Positions 34,389-42,263 of a stretch of DNA of 64,000 nt are shown here, piece by piece. The stretch's first letter is position 1. The number at the start of each line of letters is the position of its first letter. Source of the stretch: JALHNI01 sp965229305 (GTDB taxonomy: Bacteria; Acidobacteriota; Terriglobia; Bryobacterales; Bryobacteraceae); assembly GCA_965229305.1 (NCBI GenBank), contig CBDDIZ010000009.1, forward strand, positions 1 to 64,000, given 5' to 3'. The notes beneath the pieces were generated by a model. It ran no database searches. It worked only from the letters and a program-made list of their open reading frames with translations, and was not told where the DNA came from. The translations under genes and the position numbers were made by a program.

Positions 34389-34964
34389 ATGCCCGCCCTG
34401 ATTGAAGCGATTAATGTGAAGCGCCGCGGCGTGTTCGAGTTTGAGGACACGCCTTTTTATTGCCTGGAGGCGGAGGTCAGTTCGCCCACCGCGCGCGGCG
34501 GCCAGACGCTGGTGCGCCTGAAGGTGCGCAATCTGCTGACGCAGCAGGTGTTCGAAAAGACCTTCAAAGCCGGCGACAAGTTCAAAGAGCCGGACCTCGA
34601 ATATGTCCGCGCCTCTTTCCTCTACAGCGACCAGGATGGCGCGCACTTCATGGATCAGGAGAGCTTCGAGACCCTCACTCTGCCGGAAGGAGTATTGGGC
34701 AACGCGCTCGACTACCTGCTGGAAGGCACGTTGGTGGAAGTCACCAAGTACAACGGCAACCCCATTGGCCTGCAGTTGCCGATGTTCGTCGAACTGACGG
34801 TGTCCTACGCGGAGCCCGGCAGCCGGGGCGATTCGTCGAGCGGCAGTGGCACTAAGACGGCGCGGCTGGAAACCGGCCTGGAACTCAAGGTGCCCTTGTT
34901 CATCAAAGAAGGCGAAAAGCTGAAGGTCGCCACCGAAACCGGGGAATTCGCCGGACGGGCCTGA
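34389..34964 (+). CDS. elongation factor P family protein, EfpL/YeiP-like
   Basis: A 191-residue three-domain EF-P family protein that would help ribosomes form difficult peptide bonds such as polyproline. Domain I carries the tip loop SPTARGG (32-38) with Arg36 at the position normally occupied by the modified Lys or Arg. The SPTARG sequence and longer loop match E. coli EfpL (YeiP), not canonical EF-P, which has a PGKG-type loop. Domains II and III look ordinary (YVRASFLYSDQDGAHFMD; LELKVPLFIKEGEKLKVAT). No EpmA/EpmB, EarP or YmfI-type modification gene is adjacent. It is four bases from the DinB gene. Confidence 0.85.
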   Translation: MPALIEAINVKRRGVFEFEDTPFYCLEAEVSSPTARGGQTLVRLKVRNLLTQQVFEKTFKAGDKFKEPDLEYVRASFLYSDQDGAHFMDQESFETLTLPEGVLGNALDYLLEGTLVEVTKYNGNPIGLQLPMFVELTVSYAEPGSRGDSSSGSGTKTARLETGLELKVPLFIKEGEKLKVATETGEFAGRA

Positions 34965-34968
34965 CGTC

Positions 34969-35511
34969 ATGAAGTCCGCCCTCGAACTCGGCGAACGGGA
35001 GACCCGCGCGGTGATGGCCGAAGCGCGCCAACTTCTGGCGAGCGTCACGCCCGAGGCGGCCATCCGCCGGCCACGGCCGGATGCCTGGAGTGCGGCGGAG
35101 TGCCTGGAGCATCTCACCATCACCGTCGACGAGTTTCTGCCGCTCCTCGACGAGGCCATCGCCCGACGACAGCCGGCGTCCGCAGGCGACTACCGGCCCG
35201 GGTGGCTGGGCCGCTGGTTCTTGCGGCAGATCGAACCCGCGGAAAAGCAGCGCTCGTTTCGTGCGCCATCGAAGTTCGTCCCCGCGCAGTCGGAGAAGAC
35301 CGGTGCCCAAGCCTTGGAAGAGTTCCTGGCGGCGCACGAGCAGTTCCTCGCCCGCCTACCGCAGATGGAGCCGCTCGATCTCACGCGCGTCCGCGTGAAG
35401 TCGCCCTTCGTCAACTGGATGAGCTATCCGGTAGGGCTGGTCTGCTATCTGATTCCGGCCCATGGCCGGCGGCATCTGCGACAGGCGCGGCGGGCTACCG
35501 AATCGGCGTGA
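34969..35511 (+). CDS. DinB-family protein
   Basis: A 180-residue four-helix-bundle protein of the DinB/YfiT class. The metal-site pattern is visible as His in SAAECLEHLT (about 38-47) and the C-terminal AHGRRHLRQ histidines. Bacterial members are often bacillithiol or mycothiol-related transferases, or of unknown function. It converges on the DPP III-like gene, with 17 bases of overlap at the 3' ends. Confidence 0.83.
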   Translation: MKSALELGERETRAVMAEARQLLASVTPEAAIRRPRPDAWSAAECLEHLTITVDEFLPLLDEAIARRQPASAGDYRPGWLGRWFLRQIEPAEKQRSFRAPSKFVPAQSEKTGAQALEEFLAAHEQFLARLPQMEPLDLTRVRVKSPFVNWMSYPVGLVCYLIPAHGRRHLRQARRATESA

Positions 35512-37132
35512 ACTGCGGCTCGATGTCGACCGGCAGGCTCTTCAGCCGGTCCAACGCGCCTTGCAATTGCGGCTTGAGCGCCGCGTACTCCGTCAGCAGT
35601 CCGCGGGCCTTGTCGTAGTTGCCTTCCGCCTCCAGGGTCAAGAGCAGGCCCGTCAACTGAGTGACGGCTTCATCGAAGCGGGCGACATCGACGGTGAAGT
35701 AGCCTTCCGGGCGCACCGAGATGGCGCCATGTTCCAGCAGATAGTTAAACTGCAGCGCCACGCCCTTGCCGTGCGCTTCGTTAATACCGAACCGGACCGA
35801 GCGGAACATGCTGGCGAGATACGTCAGATAGTAGCGCTTCTTCTCGGCGGGATCGAGCTTGCCGGTCTTCATCAGATAGGACAGCGCCCAAAGTCCCGTG
35901 GTGTCCGCTTTGGCCTCTTCGACCGCCGAGTACAGATCCTTCAACGCCAGGCGGACCGTCGTCGCCTGACCCTCGCGCTGGATGTTGTGCGGACCCAGGC
36001 CGTGCATCAGTTCGTGCGCCAGCACATGCGTGAAGAACGCATCGAAGCTCACGTGCGCCTGATCCTCCGGCGAAAGCAGAATCTGCGAGATCGGCACCAG
36101 CGTCTTGGCGAACTTCGCCTGCTGCACGTTCTTCAGCATCACGCGCTTGGAGCCCTTCTCCTTGATGACGCGTTCGTCGTTGGGCAGGTTATACGCCGCC
36201 GTTTGCACGCCGCGGTTGCCGTCACCGGAAGTGAAAACGACATCGATCACGCGAATCGGCGCGGCCGCGCCCAGCTTCGGATTGCGGTACTTGCGGTCGA
36301 ACGGCAGATGATTTTCGAGCTCCTGCAGATAGCCGCTAAAGCGCGCCAACTTGGCGGACTCGGCATCGTCCCTTAGGCCCACGTAAGCTTCGAACGCGGC
36401 TTTGTAGCCGAACAGCTCATCCTCATAGGTTTCGTACGGGCCGATCGTGATGTCGATCGGCGCGTTGACGTCCATCCAGGCGACGTCGCTCGCGTAGTAG
36501 TCGTCCGTGCCAAAGGCATCGGCGCGCAGGGTCAGGAAGCGCTTCAGCGTCGCGTTCTTGGTGAGCGCAGCCGCCTCGCGGAGCAACGTCGCCGCCGGGG
36601 TGAGGAACTCGCGATAGGCTTCGCTGTAGGGGATTGCCTTCAGGGATTTGTCCGGCTGGCGGGCGATCACAGTGAAGTAACTCTGCGCGGCGGTCTGATT
36701 GGCACTTTGCCACTGCTCGAACTCAGCCTTGGTCATGTCTTCCGGGTAGAAGCCGGCGCCGGCGGGCTTGGCCGGCACGCCGGGAATGAAGGGTTCGTTG
36801 TGGTCCAGGCGCGACCACGGTCCCTGGTTGATGCGAAAGTAATGAGCCTCAGGCGAGCCGGGCTTTAGCTTGGCGGCGAGCGCCTCGTTGCCGGCCCAGA
36901 CCTGACGACGAAACAGCGGATCGAGCAGCTTCGCCGCTTCCACCATCTTGGCGACGGCCTGCCGATCCTCGGGCGAGAGCTTGGCGAGCGCCGCGGCCTC
37001 TACGCCGATGGGCGTGGGCGAGAAGCGGGCGATTTTTTGTTGGAGTTCAGACACCGGAGCTTCTTGTTTTACCGCGGTCTGCTTGGTACAGCCAGCCAAC
37101 GTGACCAACGCCAGAATCAGGGGAGTGCGCAT
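35495..37132 (-). CDS. DPP III-like zinc metallopeptidase lipoprotein
   Basis: A 545-residue protein with a lipoprotein signal (LVTLAGC, Cys15). The zinc site is HELMHG (373-378) with a downstream EEAKAD (405-410), the arrangement of dipeptidyl-peptidase III relatives, where EECRAE supplies the third ligand. Canonical M49 enzymes have HEXXGH with an extra residue; this one has a standard HExxH, as in a diverged bacterial subgroup. It is predicted to act on the periplasmic face of a membrane, trimming short peptides. No Nudix domain is fused. Assignment to the M49-like superfamily is good; the substrate range is unknown. Confidence 0.8.
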   Translation of the reverse strand: MRTPLILALVTLAGCTKQTAVKQEAPVSELQQKIARFSPTPIGVEAAALAKLSPEDRQAVAKMVEAAKLLDPLFRRQVWAGNEALAAKLKPGSPEAHYFRINQGPWSRLDHNEPFIPGVPAKPAGAGFYPEDMTKAEFEQWQSANQTAAQSYFTVIARQPDKSLKAIPYSEAYREFLTPAATLLREAAALTKNATLKRFLTLRADAFGTDDYYASDVAWMDVNAPIDITIGPYETYEDELFGYKAAFEAYVGLRDDAESAKLARFSGYLQELENHLPFDRKYRNPKLGAAAPIRVIDVVFTSGDGNRGVQTAAYNLPNDERVIKEKGSKRVMLKNVQQAKFAKTLVPISQILLSPEDQAHVSFDAFFTHVLAHELMHGLGPHNIQREGQATTVRLALKDLYSAVEEAKADTTGLWALSYLMKTGKLDPAEKKRYYLTYLASMFRSVRFGINEAHGKGVALQFNYLLEHGAISVRPEGYFTVDVARFDEAVTQLTGLLLTLEAEGNYDKARGLLTEYAALKPQLQGALDRLKSLPVDIEPQFTPIR

Positions 37133-37179
37133 GCAGAGACCTCGATTCCCAGCGTCGCATGAACGGAGTGGGGCCCCGC

Positions 37180-38268
37180 TTACCGGCGCCCGATCAGAAT
37201 CGCGATGATCGTATTGCTCGTGCCGTCCGTGATGGCGGTGGTGGGCGTGGTCGGCGCGCCGTAGGCCGCGGTCAGTTCAGCCGCCGACGTGGTGGCCCGA
37301 GCCCGCTCCGCCGTACCCACGCCGATGCCGAACTGGCTGAAGCCCGGTCCGAAGCCCCCTCCGAACTGGCTGCCCCCGAAACCGCCAAAGCCGCCAAAAC
37401 AGGTATTGAAGCCAAAGCCGGCAGTGCATCCGAAGTTGTTGAAGCCGCCAAACGGGAAGCGCCGGGGTTCGCCGGTGGCGGCCGTCCGCGAACCGTCGGA
37501 CTTCGGCTGGGACCAGGCGCCATCCGCATTGCCGGTCACCGTCAGCGCGAGCCCTGGGGTGAGCGGACGCCGCGACGGAAAGGCGAAGCCAAAGTCCTTG
37601 GTGGCGGGCGTGCCGGGACTCACCACGATGCGATGCAGGCCGCACCACCACAGTGGATTCGCCGTCTTGGGCAGCCGTGACTCGTCGATCGCCTCGCGCT
37701 CCACCGTCACCGACGTCGCCACCGTCACCGCCCCGGCGGGCGCGAAGAAGAGTATGCCGGTTTTGCCCAGCGGCACCGGAGCATTCTCACCCCGGTCGTT
37801 GAGCGTGCCGCGATGGTCGAAGAAAACGGTGCCGCTGAGTTCCCAGGGCGTGAGGACCGCGTCTTTGCCGTCGTAGACGATCAGACCTTTTTCCGGCTCG
37901 GCAAACGAGATAGCGGCTGACGGTTCGGCGATGACGGGCGCGGCGCCGTCCGGCTTGGCGCGGAAGGTGAAGGGACCGATGAGGCGATCCGCCGGAATCT
38001 CCTTGAGCCGCCAGACGACGGAGTTGTCGCGGACGCCTTCGAAAACCGCGCCGGACGGGACGTCCAGATTCTCAAGGAAGCGAGTGCCGAGAGGGACCGT
38101 CGCGCCAATGGCCACCTCGCCCAGCCGTTGAGACGCGGTGGCGACATAGACGCTGTAGAGGACGCTGCCGTCGGTATCGAACTGGCCCGAAGTGCGGACC
38201 ACCGCCAGGTCGGCCGCGGTCAGCGGGAGTGCACCCAGCAGGCAAAGCGTCGTGAGAATCCGTTTCAT
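37180..38268 (-). CDS. exported Gly/Phe-rich hypothetical protein
   Basis: A 362-residue exported protein (signal about 1-18). The first half is beta-rich with a repeat-domain feel (DLAVVRTSGQFDTDGSVLYS; VPLGTRFLENLDVPSG), compatible with a DUF11-like surface domain. Residues ~270-320 are a low-complexity Gly/Phe/Asn tract with three cysteines. The last residues ITDGTSNTIIAILIGRR resemble the DG-T-S-N-T motif at the ends of DUF1559-type pseudopilin-like proteins. I do not recognise the whole. It is divergent from the methyltransferase gene. Confidence 0.6.
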   Translation of the reverse strand: MKRILTTLCLLGALPLTAADLAVVRTSGQFDTDGSVLYSVYVATASQRLGEVAIGATVPLGTRFLENLDVPSGAVFEGVRDNSVVWRLKEIPADRLIGPFTFRAKPDGAAPVIAEPSAAISFAEPEKGLIVYDGKDAVLTPWELSGTVFFDHRGTLNDRGENAPVPLGKTGILFFAPAGAVTVATSVTVEREAIDESRLPKTANPLWWCGLHRIVVSPGTPATKDFGFAFPSRRPLTPGLALTVTGNADGAWSQPKSDGSRTAATGEPRRFPFGGFNNFGCTAGFGFNTCFGGFGGFGGSQFGGGFGPGFSQFGIGVGTAERARATTSAAELTAAYGAPTTPTTAITDGTSNTIIAILIGRR

Positions 38269-38372
38269 GGAGCGAGTGTAGGGCGCTTGCCCCCGGGAGT
38301 CGTCTGGTCCAGGTCAGGAAGTTCTCAAATTTCTGTCCATTTCCGGGGCCTCCAGGCGAGTAGAGTGTGGGA

Positions 38373-39191
38373 ATGGGCTTGAAGGCAAACGATTGGGCGA
38401 CCTCCCGCGGTGAGCAGTGGCTGGCGAAAGTGGAGGGCATGGAAGCGACCTTGCACCCGGTGGACGCGCCTCTAATTGCCGCGCTCGACCCGCGCGGGCG
38501 CGTGGCCGAGGTGGGCTGCGGCGGCGGGGCCACCTCGCGCGAGATTCTGCGGCACTCGCCCTCCGGCACCGTGGTGCATGGCTACGACCTGTCGCCCGCC
38601 CTGGTCAATTGGGCGCGCGAACACTCCGGCCCCGGCCTCGAGTTTCACGTCGCCGACGCGGGCATCCTGGTGCCCGCTCCCGGTTACGACCGTCTGGCGT
38701 CGCGCTTCGGGGTGATGTTCTTCGACGATCCGGCGGGTGCGTTCGCCAATCTGCGGCAATGGTTGGTGCCGGGCGGCCATTTCGCTTTCGCCGTCTGGGG
38801 CCGTATGCCGGACAACGAATGGTTCGCCAGCGTGCGCACGGAAGTGGCGGCGGTCGCTGAGATTCCGAAGTCGGATCCGGACGCGCCGGGTCCCTTCCGC
38901 TACGGCGAGGTCGACCAGTTGGTGAAGCTGCTGGAAGGCGCCGGATTCGCCGGCGTCAGCGTGACGAATTGGCGAGGCGACTTGCCCTTGGGCGGAGGAC
39001 TCTCCGCGCCGGACGCGGCCAACTTCGCGCTCACGGCGTTCGGCTCGTTCCAGGAAGTGTTGGACGCCGCCGGCCCGGAAGCTCTCGCCCTTGCTCGCAA
39101 GCGACTGACGGCCCGCTTTGCCGAACGGGAGCACGCCGGCCTGGTGCGCCTCGCCGCCAGCGTCAACCTGGTCACCGGTGCGCGACTATGA
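38373..39191 (+). CDS. class I SAM-dependent methyltransferase
   Basis: A 272-residue methyltransferase. I prefer the ATG at 38373 over the GTG six bases upstream. The SAM-binding motif I is VAEVGCGGGATSREI (near 45-59), followed by VHGYDLSPALVNWARE for motif post-I, and the central WLVPGGHFAFAVWG strand. The C-terminal third follows the UbiE-like plan. The substrate is unknown; neighbours give no clear pathway. Confidence 0.86.
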   Translation: MGLKANDWATSRGEQWLAKVEGMEATLHPVDAPLIAALDPRGRVAEVGCGGGATSREILRHSPSGTVVHGYDLSPALVNWAREHSGPGLEFHVADAGILVPAPGYDRLASRFGVMFFDDPAGAFANLRQWLVPGGHFAFAVWGRMPDNEWFASVRTEVAAVAEIPKSDPDAPGPFRYGEVDQLVKLLEGAGFAGVSVTNWRGDLPLGGGLSAPDAANFALTAFGSFQEVLDAAGPEALALARKRLTARFAEREHAGLVRLAASVNLVTGARL

Positions 39192-39242
39192 TCAAGAGAC
39201 CAGATCCTCGTTGATCGCCACATTTTTGACTTCCACGGGAGA

Positions 39243-40829
39243 TTGTCCATGTTTCGATCGGTGAGTTGGTTCTTGCTGTTGACGGCGATGGCCGCGGCGC
39301 AAAGCGCGGATCGCGAGAAGGTCCTGAAGTCCGATTTGGCTGGCCAGATCCAGGGGATGGCCAAGATGGCCCAGGTGATGGTGGACTCGGTCTTCAGCTT
39401 CGGCGAACTGGGCTTTCAGGAATACGAAACCTCCAAGTACCTCACCGGCATCCTCGAGAAGGAAGGCTTCACGATCGAGCGTGGCGTGGCCGGGATCCCC
39501 ACCGCTTGGGTGGCCACCTGGGGCAAGGGCAAACCCGTCATCGCCCTCGGTTCCGACATTGACTGCATCCCGCAAGCCTCCCAGAAGCCGGGCGTTGGCT
39601 ATTACGAGCCGATGATTGACGGGGCTCCGGGCCACGGTGAGGGCCACAACTCAGGCATGCCCTTGAACATCGTGGCGGCGCTCGCCGTCAAGAAGATCAT
39701 GGAGCGCGAGAAGATCAGCGGCACCATTCAACTGTGGCCGGGTGTCGCCGAGGAGCAACTGGGGACGAAGGCCTACTATGTGCGCGCCGGCATGTTCAAG
39801 AACGTGGACGTCGTGCTGTTCGCACATGTCGCGAACAACCTCGGCGTCTCCTATGGTGGCGGCGGGGGCAACGGGATGATCTCGGTGGAGTACACCTTCC
39901 GCGGTGAGACTGCGCACAGTGCGGGTGCCCCCTGGCGAGGCCGCAGCGCGCTCGACGCGGTGGAACTGATGGACATCGGCTGGAACTTCCGTCGCGAACA
40001 TCTGCGCCTGGCGCAGCGTTCGCACTACGTGATCACCAACGGCGGCGATCAGCCCAATGTCGTGCCGCGCAACGCCGCCGTCTGGTACTACTTCCGCGAA
40101 GCTGACTACAGCCACGTGATGGACCTTTGGAAGGTCGGCGACCAGATGGCGCAGGGCGCCTCGCTCATGACCGACACCAAATGGGAGTCCCGCGTGCTGG
40201 GCAGCGCCTGGCCGGGGCACTTCAACAAACCCGTCGCGGAAGCGATGTACGCCAACATCAAGACCATCGGTCTGCCGCAGTGGAGCGACGCCGATCAGAC
40301 CTTGGCCAAAGGCATTCAGCGCGAGCTCAAACAGCCGGAAAAGGGCCTCGACACGAAGCTGGACGAACTGCGCCCCCCGCGCGCGCCGGAGCCGGGTAAC
40401 AACATCGGGCCTACGGGCGGCGGCTCCGACGACATCGGCGACATCTCCTGGAACGTGCCCACCATCGTGCTGCGCTATCCCTCGAATATCCCCGGCTTGC
40501 CGGGCCACAACTGGGCCAACGGCATCGCCATGGCCACCCCGATCGCGCACAAAGGCGTGATCGCCGGGGCGAAGGCGCAAGCCATGACCCTCCTCGACCT
40601 GATGACCAAGCCTGAACTCGTCAAGCAGGCTTGGGATTACTTCAACAACGTGCAGACGAAGGACGAAAAGTATCAACCGCTCATCCGGCCCAACGACCGT
40701 CCGGCCGTGCACCTCAACAAGCGCATCATGGACGAATTCCGCCCGGCCATGCAGAAGCTCTACTTTGACCCCACCAAGTACGACAATTATCTGGAGCAGT
40801 TGGGCATCAAATACCCCACCGTCCGCTAG
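39243..40829 (+). CDS. M20D amidohydrolase, AbgB-like, exported
   Basis: A 528-residue metallo-amidohydrolase with a signal peptide (about 1-17). It aligns with the p-aminobenzoyl-glutamate hydrolase subunit B family: GSDIDCIPQ (101-109), PGHGEGHNSG (127-136), the paired glutamates in VAEEQLG, and the late GPTGGGSDDIGDISW and GHNWANGIAMAT segments. The metal-ligand Cys of M20D enzymes (usual GHxCGH) is replaced by Glu131. It is longer than cytosolic AbgB and secreted, and no abgA partner is adjacent. It probably cleaves an amino-acid conjugate. Confidence 0.85.
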   Translation: MSMFRSVSWFLLLTAMAAAQSADREKVLKSDLAGQIQGMAKMAQVMVDSVFSFGELGFQEYETSKYLTGILEKEGFTIERGVAGIPTAWVATWGKGKPVIALGSDIDCIPQASQKPGVGYYEPMIDGAPGHGEGHNSGMPLNIVAALAVKKIMEREKISGTIQLWPGVAEEQLGTKAYYVRAGMFKNVDVVLFAHVANNLGVSYGGGGGNGMISVEYTFRGETAHSAGAPWRGRSALDAVELMDIGWNFRREHLRLAQRSHYVITNGGDQPNVVPRNAAVWYYFREADYSHVMDLWKVGDQMAQGASLMTDTKWESRVLGSAWPGHFNKPVAEAMYANIKTIGLPQWSDADQTLAKGIQRELKQPEKGLDTKLDELRPPRAPEPGNNIGPTGGGSDDIGDISWNVPTIVLRYPSNIPGLPGHNWANGIAMATPIAHKGVIAGAKAQAMTLLDLMTKPELVKQAWDYFNNVQTKDEKYQPLIRPNDRPAVHLNKRIMDEFRPAMQKLYFDPTKYDNYLEQLGIKYPTVR

Positions 40830-40832
40830 CGC

Positions 40833-41729
40833 TCAGGCGCCGCGCGGCGGCGGACCGCCGAAACCTCGCACCGGGGCCAGCGTAGCGTCCGGGTCGACCG
40901 CGAGCGTGGCCGTGGCGCGGAAGCCGTCGGCGTCGGTTTTGCCGAGCCGCTCCACCCGCAGCATGGAATCCGTCCCATGCTGGGAGCGGAAGATGCCGTC
41001 CTCAGTCTGCAGGGTGCGGCGAATGTCCAAACGCTGCGCATAGGGCGCCAGCCGCGAAATGCGGTCCGTCAAGTCTTCCGGAAGAAAGAGTTGTCCGGTG
41101 TGCGCCACGTGCCCGCCGGCATAGCGGGTTTCGTTCGCGGCGCCGCCTAAATGCACCTTCAAGTGAATGTGGATGGCGCGGCCGACGTACCAGCCCGGGT
41201 AGAGAGTGGCGAACTGGACGTCGCCCGCGCCGTTGGTCAACTGCACGCCGCGGAGGAAGCGGGTGGAGTCGGTTTGGCGGCCACGAGGGGGCCCGCCGGG
41301 CCGAAAGCCACGGCCGGCGCCATCGGGAGGGGGGCCGCCAAAGGGAGGGCCAAAGCCCAAACCAGAGCCCGGACGGCGGCCGGATTGGGGTCCGGGACCG
41401 CCAGGGGCGCCGTTCGGCGAATTCGCCGTGAAGCCGGAGTAAAGCCCGGTGGCATCGCAGTGCCAGATGTCGACGGCGGCGTTGCCCAGCGGCACGCAAG
41501 TCCGCGAGTCCACCAGCTTCAAGTCCAGCACCAACGGCACCCCGGGCCGCTGTTCGGTGATGTCCCGGCGCAGGATCTCGTCGTCGAGATAGTAGGGGCC
41601 TTCCTCCTTCTCGTGAGTCAGCGTGCAGGCGGGGTCCGCCGCCCGGACTCCGGGGGCGAACGCTAAGCTGCCGGCGAACAGAAAGCCGCGGCGGCTGAGA
41701 TAGGGGAAGCGGTTGGTGAGATCCTGCAT
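40833..41729 (-). CDS. intradiol ring-cleavage dioxygenase-like protein, exported
   Basis: A 298-residue protein with an export-type N-terminus (LSRRGFLFAG). The non-heme iron ligands expected for intradiol dioxygenases are visible: Tyr97 in GLYSGF, Tyr177 in YPGWY, and His187/His189 in AIHIHLKV, plus the VDIWHCDATG core. Between the first Tyr and the rest is a Gly/Pro-rich low-complexity insert (about 104-150). The enzymes open catechol-type rings between the hydroxyls using Fe(III). A secreted form would attack aromatic compounds outside the cytoplasm. It is convergent with the M20D gene, three bases apart. Confidence 0.85.
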   Translation of the reverse strand: MQDLTNRFPYLSRRGFLFAGSLAFAPGVRAADPACTLTHEKEEGPYYLDDEILRRDITEQRPGVPLVLDLKLVDSRTCVPLGNAAVDIWHCDATGLYSGFTANSPNGAPGGPGPQSGRRPGSGLGFGPPFGGPPPDGAGRGFRPGGPPRGRQTDSTRFLRGVQLTNGAGDVQFATLYPGWYVGRAIHIHLKVHLGGAANETRYAGGHVAHTGQLFLPEDLTDRISRLAPYAQRLDIRRTLQTEDGIFRSQHGTDSMLRVERLGKTDADGFRATATLAVDPDATLAPVRGFGGPPPRGA

Positions 41730-41805
41730 GCCCTGAGCGTAGCCGACATTTTGGCCATTTTCTGTAATGTTTTCTTGAGTTTGTGCTAAGTCTTTGTTAA
41801 GAGAT

Positions 41806-42120
41806 TCAGCGCGCCAGTTTGAGCCCGGCGATGCCGGCGGCGATCAGCGCCACTGACGCGGCCCGGGCCGGTGAGAGCGGCTCGCCCAGCAGCAGGACGC
41901 CGATCAGGACGGCACCCGCCGTCCCGATTCCGGTCCACACGGCGTAAGCGACGCTCAGCGGCAGCGTGCGGACCGCCAGCCCGAGCAGACCCAAACTGGC
42001 TGTCATCAAAATGAGAGTCACCACGCTGGGGAGAGGGCGCGTAAAGCCTGCCGTCGACTTCAGGGCGGCAGCCCAGGCGATTTCAAAAAGACCAGCGGCG
42101 ACGAGGTAGAACCAAGCCAT
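41806..42120 (-). CDS. gdx: SMR-family exporter, SugE/Gdx-like guanidinium transporter
   Basis: A 104-residue four-TM small multidrug resistance protein. The essential Glu13 sits in LFEIAWAAALKSTAGFTRP; the W-x-x-x-L-K-x-x-x-GFTR sequence is the hallmark of the Gdx (SugE) subtype, which exports guanidinium in exchange for protons, not EmrE-type drugs. GAGGA stands about seven bases before the ATG. The leader carries two ACGG-loop hairpins fitting a guanidine-II riboswitch, which independently supports guanidinium as substrate. It functions as an antiparallel dimer from a single gene. Confidence 0.93.
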   Translation of the reverse strand: MAWFYLVAAGLFEIAWAAALKSTAGFTRPLPSVVTLILMTASLGLLGLAVRTLPLSVAYAVWTGIGTAGAVLIGVLLLGEPLSPARAASVALIAAGIAGLKLAR

Positions 42121-42145
42121 GACGTAATTCCTCTACGAATGGATT

Positions 42146-42187
42146 GGGGCCGTCCCCGGTGAGTGGAAGGAGCGGAGCCGTCTCCGC
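42146..42187 (-). promoter_or_regulatory. guanidine-II (mini-ykkC) riboswitch
   Basis: Two hairpins on the minus strand, each capped by the same ACGG tetraloop. The 5' hairpin has a 6-bp stem GCGGAG/CTCCGC (42187-42172); the 3' one has a 4-bp stem GGGG/CCCC (42157-42146). The 14-base linker and the position, 25 bases before the gdx ATG, fit the mini-ykkC architecture of paired hairpins with ACGR loops. Ligand binding by the two loops is known to expose the ribosome binding site. It was found by eye, so a covariance-model search should confirm it. Confidence 0.85.
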
Positions 42188-42195
42188 CTACCTGC

Positions 42196-42224
42196 AGGAT
42201 ATCACCCCATTTTCCGAGACTCAA
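42196..42224 (-). promoter_or_regulatory. promoter of the gdx riboswitch transcript
   Basis: On the minus strand, TTGAGT (42224-42219) and TATCCT (42201-42196) are 17 bases apart. A start site about seven bases on, near 42189, would put the first riboswitch hairpin (from 42187) at the very 5' end of the RNA, with a leader of about 70 bases. Spacing and placement make this convincing for a sigma-70-type promoter. Confidence 0.65.
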
Positions 42225-42263
42225 TCCGGTTTTCGAGGTTGCTACGGGGCCCAATCCGGTAGG

